Source: an uncultured Flavobacteriales bacterium (GTDB lineage Bacteria; Bacteroidota; Bacteroidia; Flavobacteriales_D; Parvicellaceae). From it: a stretch of DNA of 48,107 bases. The DNA lies in contig CALSNM010000012.1 in NCBI GenBank assembly GCA_943787725.1, positions 1 through 48,107 on the forward strand, written 5' to 3'. Each line of letters starts with the position of its first letter. Within the stretch, counting starts at the first letter, position 1. Below the pieces are notes generated by a model that had not been told where the DNA came from, did not search any database, and was given only the letters and a program-made list of their open reading frames with translations. Position numbers and translations under genes: made by a program. Shown here piece by piece: positions 40,720 to 48,107 of the stretch.

Positions 40720-41132
40720 ACTATTCAACTGCAGTCCACAAATATCGCTAATTATACCGATAACTTGAAATATATACTTCATTTTCTTAAACCGAATGTA
40801 TAACGGAATTTAGACGAAAACGTTACTTATTTCTGGACCCTATTTTATATCTAAAAAATCACAGTATAAATTTCTTGTTTTTTATTGTAAGAGCAACAAC
40901 ATTTTAAAAACTATCTGCTGCCACAATGATCTATTCTATTTTCCTGTATTATTTTTGCTCTTCTAATAGTTTCAGGTCATAGTTAGACTAATTTTCACGA
41001 AGATGATACACCAAACATTACGATTGGTTCATTTAAATAACCAATAAATAATATTAATCATTAACTTTATCCTTTTTAGGAGCAACTATTTTAATACAAT
41101 AACGTCAGTAAAAGTGATTTTAAAAAGATAAA
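40720..41132. other. Gap between the repeat-protein gene and the CotH gene
   Basis: Divergent intergenic region of 413 bases, very AT-rich. It must carry the promoters of both genes, but I found no convincing TAnnTTTG element with a -33 partner, no gene and no strong hairpin. Confidence 0.5.
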
Positions 41133-43665
41133 ATGAAGTTAAATCTAACCGTTGCTTTTTTTATATCAATCTTAGGACATTGTTATTCTCAAATCGTGAT
41201 TAACGAATATTCCGCAGCAAACATGAATTCAACCGCAGATAATTACGGTGAATTTGAAGATTGGATAGAGCTCTACAATACAGGAGGTGCCGATGTCGAC
41301 ATTACTGGGTGGTACTTTTCGGACAAAGTGACAAAACCGTTAAAAAACTTGGTTACCGGTGGAGTTGTTCCGGCAGGGGGATATCTTAAAGTATTTTGTA
41401 CTGGTCGAGATGAATTCTCAGGTGGAAATCTGCATACATCCTTCAAGCTAACGCAAACTAAGCCTGAAGAAATATTGATTTCGGACGCTGGAGGAATTTT
41501 AATTGACCAAATTCAGATGGTTCCTTGTCAAAATGGACACTCTAGAGGAAGAACAACGGATGGGGCCGCAACCTGGTCTTTATTTACATCCCCAACTCTT
41601 GGAGCTTCTAACACTAATGCTAAGCAAGAATATGCAACAAAACCTTTGTTTGATATTGCATCCGGTATTCAAGGCGGTAATATTAATTTAACCATAAGTT
41701 CTCCAGATGCAAATGTTTCATTGTATTACACAAATGATGGTTCAACTCCAAACGCTGGATCAACTCCTGTATCAGGAGCTATTCTACTGACTACTAACAC
41801 TGTAATTCGTTCTATTTCAATTAGCTCTGACCCGAATATCCCGCAAAGTTTTGTCGAAACAAATACTTACTTTTTCAATATATCCCATACAATGAAAATA
41901 CTGTCTATATGTGGAGATGAGGTAATGGATTTTATCAATGATCAGGCACCCGGCTCTTTTTCAAGTAATTTTAGAGGAGCATTGGAGTTTTTCACTTCAA
42001 CAGGTGTTCTCATTGACGAAGGAGAAGGCGAATTTAATAAACACGGAAACGATAGTTGGGCATACGACCAAAGAGGTATTGACTTCATCATGAGGGATCA
42101 ATATGGATACAATTATGCTATTCAAGACCAAATATACAGAGGTAAAAGCAGAACTAGTCATCAACGACTGATGATAAAAGCAGCAGCTAATGATAATGTT
42201 TCTTTTGAATCAGGAGGAGCACATATAAGAGATGCATATGTTCAATCCTTATCTCAAGTAGGAGGATTAAGAATGGATGAAAGATCATACGAACCAGCAA
42301 TACTTTATGTAAATGGTCAATACTGGGGCCTATATGAAATAAGAGAGAAAGTAGGTGATTCTGATTTTACGAGTTACTACTACGATCAAGATGAGAAATA
42401 TAGTGGTGGTCCCAATGATGTACAGTTTTTAAGAACTTGGGGGGGAACTTGGGAAGAAATGGGTGCTCCAAATGCTCAGAATGACTGGAATACACTGGTA
42501 AACTTTATCTACAGGAAACGACATGAGTATTCAAGCAAATTTTGATTATGTGGACAGTGTTTTTAACTGGAAAAGTTTGGTGGACTATTTTTGTTTAAAC
42601 AGTTATATTGTTTCTGCGGATTGGCTCAATTGGAACACCTCATGGTGGAGAGGATTAAACCCAGATGGAGATAAGAAAAAATGGCGATACACACTGTGGG
42701 ATATGGATGCCACTTTTGGACACTATACCAACTACACAGGGATTCCTGATCAAGGAGCAACAGCCGACCCTTGTGCAGTTGAAGCTCTTCCAGACCCAGG
42801 TGGACAAGGCCATACGGAGATAATGATGGAATTAATGAACAATCCAACTTTTGAACAATATTATATTTCCAGATATATTGATTTGGGAAATACGGTTTTT
42901 AGTTGTGACTATATGCTAGGTCACTTAGATAGTCTTATTGCTTTAATAACCCCCGAAATGCCGGCACAAGTTGCTCGTTGGGGAAATAGCATAGCAACTT
43001 GGGAAGCCAATGTTCAAACACTGAGAGACTTCATAACCAATAGGTGTGTAGAAATTGAAACAGGTCTAGTAGATTGTTACGAATTGGATGGACCTTATCA
43101 GATAACTTATGATGTTGCACCCATTGCATCAGGTACGATTAAAGTTAATTCAACCACTCTTGACCAATATCCTTGGACCGGAACTTATTATGGAGGAATA
43201 GATATTCTTTTAAAAGCAAATGCAAATCCAGGATACATATTTGATTATTGGGAATCTTCTATTTCAGATCCGCTCAACCCTGCGGCAGATTCGCTAGACG
43301 CCTCCATTTTAGTGACTGGTGACCAAACAATTACAGCGCATTTCAGAACAGAAGGAACTCCTCCTACTCCAACTTTCGAGGGAGTTTATGTTCCATCTGG
43401 TTTCTCCCCCAATAACGATGGGAATAATGATTTCCTGCAAACTTACATTGGTGGAAATGTAGAAGAATTCTTGTTTGTAATTTACAACAGATGGGGAGAG
43501 AAAATATTTGAAACAGCTGATAGATTATCCCTCTGGGATGGAACATACAAGGGGGTAGATTTAAGTACGTCTGTTTTTGTTTACAAGATAAATATTCAAT
43601 ACAAAGATGGCACAACCGAAGCGAAAGGAGGAAATATTACCCTTGTAAGAAATTCAGCAAACTAA
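41133..43665 (+). CDS. Secreted CotH-kinase protein with lamin-tail domain and T9SS type B sorting domain, one frameshift
   Basis: Corrected length is 843 residues. Order: signal peptide (MKLNLTVAFFISILGHCYSQ); lamin-tail domain (about 20-150, IVINEYSAANMNSTADNYGE, DWIELYNTGG); a chitobiase-C-like beta domain (about 165-250, VSLYYTNDGSTPNAGSTPV); a CotH kinase-like domain (about 255-640) with NKHGNDSWAYDQRGIDFIMR, YVNGQYWGLYEIREK and the acidic WDMDATFGHY; a small beta domain; and a type B C-terminal domain (VPSGFSPNNDGNNDFLQTYI, FVIYNRWGEKIFE). CotH proteins are atypical protein kinases. One extra base near 42510 shifts the frame (TLVNFI then TGNDMSIQANFDYV). It lies 3 bases before a PorP/SprF gene, its likely export or surface partner. 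Confidence 0.88.
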
Positions 43666-43668
43666 AGA

Positions 43669-44721
43669 GTGAACAAAATAGCTTACATATTTTTTTTTAT
43701 TACCATTAATTTATTTGGACAAGATGTACATTTCGTGCAATCTTCGACTACCCCGCAACTAATAAACCCTGCTACCGCGGGAGTATTTGACGGCTGGGAA
43801 AGGGTAAGTATTTCTCATCGTCAACAATGGCTCTCTATAGGAAGCCCTTATGTAACCTCACAACTTTCTGCTGACTTGAACCTTTTAAAAAATGAAAATG
43901 GCACAAGTAAAGGCTACTTGGGCGTCGGAATAAATTTTTACAGCGATGTTGCAGGTGATGCTAAATTTGGAACAAATAAATTTAGTTTAGCACTTAACGG
44001 AATTATTCAAGTTACAGAAGAACAAACAGCTTCTGTTGCTATTGAAATTGGTGGAGCACAAAGAAGTGGTGACGTGAATAAATTAGAATGGGGAAATCAA
44101 TTTAATGGTCAAGATGGTTTTGATTCTCAAATTGCATCCAATGAAGCAAATATAAGTTCATTCATTCACCCCGATTTTGGACTTGGAGTTTTTTACAGGT
44201 TTAATGGTCATAAATCTACTTTCTTAAGAGAAGAAATTAAAAATTTCTATGGAGGAGCATCCTACTTTCATTTCTCGCAACCGGTTTTGAATTATGGAAA
44301 TGGCACTTCAGATAGCCTTCATTCTAAAATGGTACTTCACGGTGGAATGCAACTAGATGTTCCCGGTTCGAAAATTACAGTTGCGCCTTCATTCGCCTAT
44401 TTCCAGCAACATAAATTTAAAGAAATGCTCAGCACTTTATTAGTGAAGTTCAGGATTCATGAAGGAACGAGATATACAGGACTATACTCTGAGTCATACT
44501 TCTCTATTGGAGCAACCTACCGATCTAGTGATGCCATTGTACCACAAATTCAACTTGAACTTGGGAACTACATAATAGGTCTTAGCTATGAGATAACTAC
44601 ATCAAAATTGAACAATGCAGCGCAAGGAGGATTTGAAGTTTCATTTCAATGGGCTAATATGAATAGTGCGCTATTTAAAGGAAGAAGAACAAAAGGATGG
44701 AAAAAACCTGCAGCAATGTAA
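43669..44721 (+). CDS. PorP/SprF family T9SS outer-membrane protein
   Basis: A 350-residue outer-membrane barrel with a signal peptide (NKIAYIFFFITINLFGQ) and the family block VHFVQSSTTPQLINPATAG, then SISHRQQWLSIGSPY. The start is GTG at 43669, three bases after the CotH stop; no ATG is available before the signal peptide. This tight fit makes it the dedicated partner of the CotH cargo, in line with the type B cargo plus SprF-like pairing known from Flavobacterium johnsoniae. It is distinct in sequence from the PorP at 27.5-28.6 kb. The frame is intact. Confidence 0.9.
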   Translation: MNKIAYIFFFITINLFGQDVHFVQSSTTPQLINPATAGVFDGWERVSISHRQQWLSIGSPYVTSQLSADLNLLKNENGTSKGYLGVGINFYSDVAGDAKFGTNKFSLALNGIIQVTEEQTASVAIEIGGAQRSGDVNKLEWGNQFNGQDGFDSQIASNEANISSFIHPDFGLGVFYRFNGHKSTFLREEIKNFYGGASYFHFSQPVLNYGNGTSDSLHSKMVLHGGMQLDVPGSKITVAPSFAYFQQHKFKEMLSTLLVKFRIHEGTRYTGLYSESYFSIGATYRSSDAIVPQIQLELGNYIIGLSYEITTSKLNNAAQGGFEVSFQWANMNSALFKGRRTKGWKKPAAM

Positions 44722-44820
44722 ATTTTCGCATTTCTACCTATTGTACTTTTTGAATAAATACCCTTTATACCCTCTTAATTTCTTAGCTTTTCGTATTTTA
44801 GCAACTTTTAAAAACCTATT

Positions 44821-46196
44821 ATGGCAAAGGATTTACTAAGTGTTTTTGGGCCCAATACTGATACCGAATGGTTCAATAAAATCACTTCTGATTTAAAAGG
44901 AAAAACAGTAGAGTCTTTGTTCTGGGAATCTGAAATTGGACCAATAAATCCAGTCATTTTCAATTCTGAAGAAGTAACTTCAGACATTTTCCGCCAAAAA
45001 GAAAGCAACAGCTGGAATATTAGACAACGATTTGACGCTTCGGTAAATGGTGCAAATGAGGAAATTTTATCAGCTCTTAAGGGAGGAGTCAATTCTATAG
45101 AGATATCTAACTTATCATCTAAAAATATTACATGCCATTTTTAATGAAGTTATGCTCGATATCATTCACGTTTATATTGACATTAATGACAATGAACCGA
45201 AAACTATTATTGATACTTTTCATCAATATTGCACGAAGAAAAATATTGACACCAATAATCTTAAGGGCGGCTTTATCTACGACCCTATTGGAAATGTTGC
45301 ATTATCTGGAAACTGGCTGAAAGATCAAAACAACGATTTATCCGCCATTTCAGAAGTGCTTTTAGCTGCAAGTAATTTCAATGCTTTCTCTATTCTAACT
45401 ATTAACGCAGCCACTTATTGCAATGGAGGAGCAAATGTAGATACCCAAATAGCATTTGCTTTAGCGCATGCTAATGAGTATTTAGACTTATTTAAAGATG
45501 ATCTTATTCTTTTAGAAAAGATAATTCAAAAAACAGAATTTATTTTTGGTGTAGGTACATCGTATTTTATTGAAATTGCCAAATTGAGAGCCTTTAGGTC
45601 TCTTTGGTCGACTATAATCTCTGAATATACCTCTATAAAAGATATTGAAACTAAAATTCATGCTATTAATGCAAACCTATACTATTCTAACAAAGACATT
45701 TATAACAATCTTTTGAGAGCCACTACTTCTGCTATGAGTGCTGTTCTGGCGGGCTGTGACTCGTTATCAATTCTACCATTTAACCTACAATACTTCGGAC
45801 AACAATGACTTTGGTCAACGAATTTCAAAAAATATCCAACTACTCCTTCAAGAAGAAAGCAACTTAAATCAAGTCAAAGACAGCTCGAAAGGTTCTTACT
45901 ACGTTGAAAAATTGATTAGCATCATAAAGAAAAAGTCTTGGGATATGTTTCTCTCCATCGAAAAAACAGGAGGGTTTATTACTGCATTAAAAAATGGAGA
46001 TATTCAGAGTCAAATCAATAAAGAACTAGAAAAAAAGGTAAATGATTTAAAAGAGGATAAACGAACTATGATCGGAGTCAATAAGTTTATCAATCAAAAT
46101 GACGACTGTCCTAGAGTCGGAGAATTGAAATATAGATCAGAGAACCCAACCATTGAACCTATACCTCAAATGAGATTAAGTGCCATTTATGAATAA
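44821..46196 (+). CDS. mutA: Methylmalonyl-CoA mutase small subunit, frameshifted
   Basis: The small, non-cobalamin-binding partner of methylmalonyl-CoA mutase, which interconverts succinyl-CoA and (R)-methylmalonyl-CoA. Corrected length is about 458 residues. It reads MAKDLLSVFGPNTDTEWFNK, NSWNIRQRFDASVNGANEEI, a frame change near 45130-45150, then NAATYCNGGANVDTQIAFAL, GVGTSYFIEIAKLRAFRSLW and AMSAVLAGCDSLSILPFN. A second change near 45780 follows, then [11 protein letters not shown] and CPRVGELKYRSENP. Two or more indels break it. It precedes the large subunit gene on the same strand. Confidence 0.9.
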
Positions 46197-46201
46197 ATAT
46201 T

Positions 46202-46459
46202 GTGACATACATTGATTTAGAGAAAACTGATACAGAAGGTGTATTTAGATCACCTAAACGCCTAATTAATGTTTATTGACACTCCTCATATAATATTATC
46301 AGGCTATACCTGCTGCTTCTTCTTCTACCTCTCAAAGTGTATCCAACAGCATATTTAACATTATCCTCATATGAATATAAGAAAAAAGACTTTAAGAGGG
46401 AATTAAAGTAACATTAACAAACATTGCGGCTTAACTGGCAAAACAAAGAAATAGAATGA
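46202..46459 (+). other. Possible broken small gene between the mutase subunits
   Basis: The frame that starts at a GTG at 46202 reads TYIDLEKTDTEGVFRSPKRL, hits TGA at 46277, continues with a hydrophobic stretch (IIRLYLLLLLLPLKVYPTAYL) and YEYKKKDFKRELK, meets two TAA (46409, 46415), then [11 protein letters not shown] and a TGA that overlaps the mutB ATG (ATGA). The overlap and composition resemble a small membrane protein of about 85 codons damaged by indels, but three stops in 258 bases make this weak. No family recognised. Confidence 0.2.
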
Positions 46460-48107
46460 GAAAAGATTTTACAAATGTGAATATTGAATCGTCAGAGGAA
46501 AAACTAACTTTACCTTCAGAAAAGACAGTGAATTCCCCTGAACAAATTCCTATTAAAAATCTCTATACGAAAACAGATTTAGCTGAGGTTACTCATCTTA
46601 AATATGTTTCAGGTTTACCTCCTTTTTTGAGGGGACCCTACTCTACCATGTATCATTTCTCGTCCATGGACAATAAGGCAGTATGCTGGTTTTAGTACTG
46701 CTGAAGAATCCAATGCTTTTTACAGAAGAAATTTGGCAGCAGGTCAAAAAGGGCTTTCTGTTGCTTTTGATTTAGCAACCCACCGGGGTTATGATTCTGA
46801 CCATGAAAGAGTAGTTGGCGATGTTGGCATGGCTGGGGTTGCCATTGATTCCGTGCTAGACATGAAGATATTGTTTGATCAAATTCCCTTAGATAAAATG
46901 TCTGTCTCCATGACATGAATGGAGCAGTCCTTCCTATTTTAGCTTTTTATATTGTTGCTGCTGAAGAGCAAGGAGTTGACAAAAAACTTTTATCAGGAAC
47001 TATTCAAAATGATATTCTAAAAGAATTCATGGTAAGAAATACTTACATCTACCCTCCTCTTCCATCTATGCGAATAATTTCGGATATTTTTGAATATACC
47101 TCGCAAAATATGCCAAAGTACAATTCGATTAGTATTTCTGGATACCACATGCAAGAAGCAGGAGCACTGCCGACATTGAGCTAGCATATACTCTAGCTGA
47201 TGGAATGGAATACCTTCGAGCTGGAATAAAGTCAGGTTTGGACATAGACACTTTTGCTCCAAGGCTCTCCTTTTTTTGGGGAATAGGAATGAATCATTTT
47301 ATGGAAATTGCAAAATTAAGAGCTGGAAGGTTACTTTGGGCAAAAATTGTAAAAGAATTCAATCCCAAAAATGACAAGTCAATGGCTTTGAGAACCCATT
47401 GTCAAACCAGTGGATGGAGTTTAACCGAGCAAGACCCATTTAACAATGTTGCTCGAACTTGTATAGAAGCAATGGCAGCAACCTTGGGTGGAACACAATC
47501 TCTGCATACCAACGCTCTAGACGAAGCAATTGCTTTACCTACTGATTTTTCAGCAAGAATTGCCAGAAACACGCAATTGTATATTCAGCAAGAGACCGAT
47601 ATTACAAAAGCTATAGATCCTTGGGCTGGATCTTACTATGTAGAGAAACTTACAAAGGACATCATGGATAAGGCATGGAGTTTAATTGAAGAAGTAGAAG
47701 AATTAGGAGGAATGGCCAAAGCAATTGAGTCTGGAGTTCCAAAAATGAGAATTGAGGAAGCTGCTGCAAGAAAACAAGCACGAATAGATTCTGGAAAAGA
47801 TATTTTAGTTGGTGTAAATGCCTACCAGGCAAACAGTAAAGAAGAAATAGAAATACTCGAGGTTGACAATTCAAAAGTTCGATTATCTCAAATTGCACGT
47901 TTGGAGAAAATGAAACTGGAGAGAGATAACAAAAAAGTTCAAGATGCGTTAGAGAACATAACCAAAGCTGCGAAAACAGGTAAAGGAAATTTATTAGAAC
48001 TTGCAATCATTGCAGCAAAAGAAAGGGCTTCTTTGGGAGAAATTTCTTTGGCAATGGAAAAACATTTTAATAGGTTTAAAGCCACGATTCGCTCAATATC
48101 AGGTGTA
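46456..48107 (+). CDS. mutB: Methylmalonyl-CoA mutase large subunit, 3' partial, frameshifted
   Basis: The catalytic cobalamin subunit of methylmalonyl-CoA mutase. The N-terminal TIM-barrel domain is seen: [16 protein letters not shown] (substrate loop), [107 protein letters not shown] and [13 protein letters not shown]. The C-terminal B12-binding domain lies beyond the window. Frame changes occur near 46650-46690, 46912 and 47170; the last 900 bases are one open frame. The ATG overlaps a TGA of the possible small ORF upstream. Together with mutA it supports propionate or branched amino-acid metabolism. Confidence 0.93.

Noticed and set aside
40720..41132. Possible riboswitch or small RNA in the 413-base gap
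   Set aside because: No strong stem or terminator-like hairpin could be found by eye.
47662..48006. Minus-strand Leu/Phe-rich open frame at the right edge
   Set aside because: Antisense to the intact part of mutB; its hydrophobic composition is what the complement of Glu/Lys-rich codons gives.

Overview
The window is an AT-rich chromosomal segment of a Bacteroidota bacterium, most likely an aquatic member of the Flavobacteriales. The evidence is two type IX secretion (T9SS) gene clusters with PorP/SprF-like partners, type B C-terminal sorting domains and a PorE-like OmpA protein; promoters with the Bacteroidota -7 element TAnnTTTG; A-rich start regions with almost no Shine-Dalgarno sequences; and family-typical genes (propeller SpoIIE phosphatase, SiaC-like protein, DUF2797, two-subunit methylmalonyl-CoA mutase). 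No rRNA, tRNA, CRISPR array, IS element or phage gene was seen.

Layout. 1-12.3 kb: a partial unknown gene, DUF2797, a TPR protein, gyrA, clpC, a membrane SpoIIE phosphatase with a sensor propeller, and a SiaC-like gene. All seven are interrupted by frame changes. 12.3-25.4 kb: housekeeping genes, mostly intact: hutI, purC-phoH, SAM hydroxide adenosyltransferase plus a small monooxygenase-like gene, a hotdog thioesterase, the thrS-infC-rpmI-rplT translation operon (infC has no ATG/GTG/TTG start and appears to use AUU), an alpha/beta hydrolase coupled to a TPR lipoprotein, recA, bcp and murQ. 25.4-33.8 kb: T9SS cluster 1, with an M43 metalloprotease, PorP and PorE-like operon divergent from a 1464-residue PKD-repeat cargo. 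33.9-35.7 kb: two tandem FKBP isomerases and a tag glycosylase that has lost its 5' end. 35.7-44.7 kb: T9SS cluster 2, with a 1670-residue repeat protein carrying a nearly identical 162-bp tandem array, then a CotH-kinase cargo followed by its own PorP/SprF partner. 44.8-48.1 kb: methylmalonyl-CoA mutase small and large subunits, again frame-broken; the large subunit runs off the window.

The frame breaks hit essential genes (gyrA, recA) and concentrate toward both ends, so I read most of them as uncorrected single-base sequencing indels rather than gene decay. The tag truncation is different: about 50 codons including the active site are simply absent. The most interesting biology is the pair of cargo-plus-partner T9SS loci, above all the secreted CotH-type kinase, then the SiaC/SpoIIE partner-switch pair, the AUU start of infC and the expanding repeat array.
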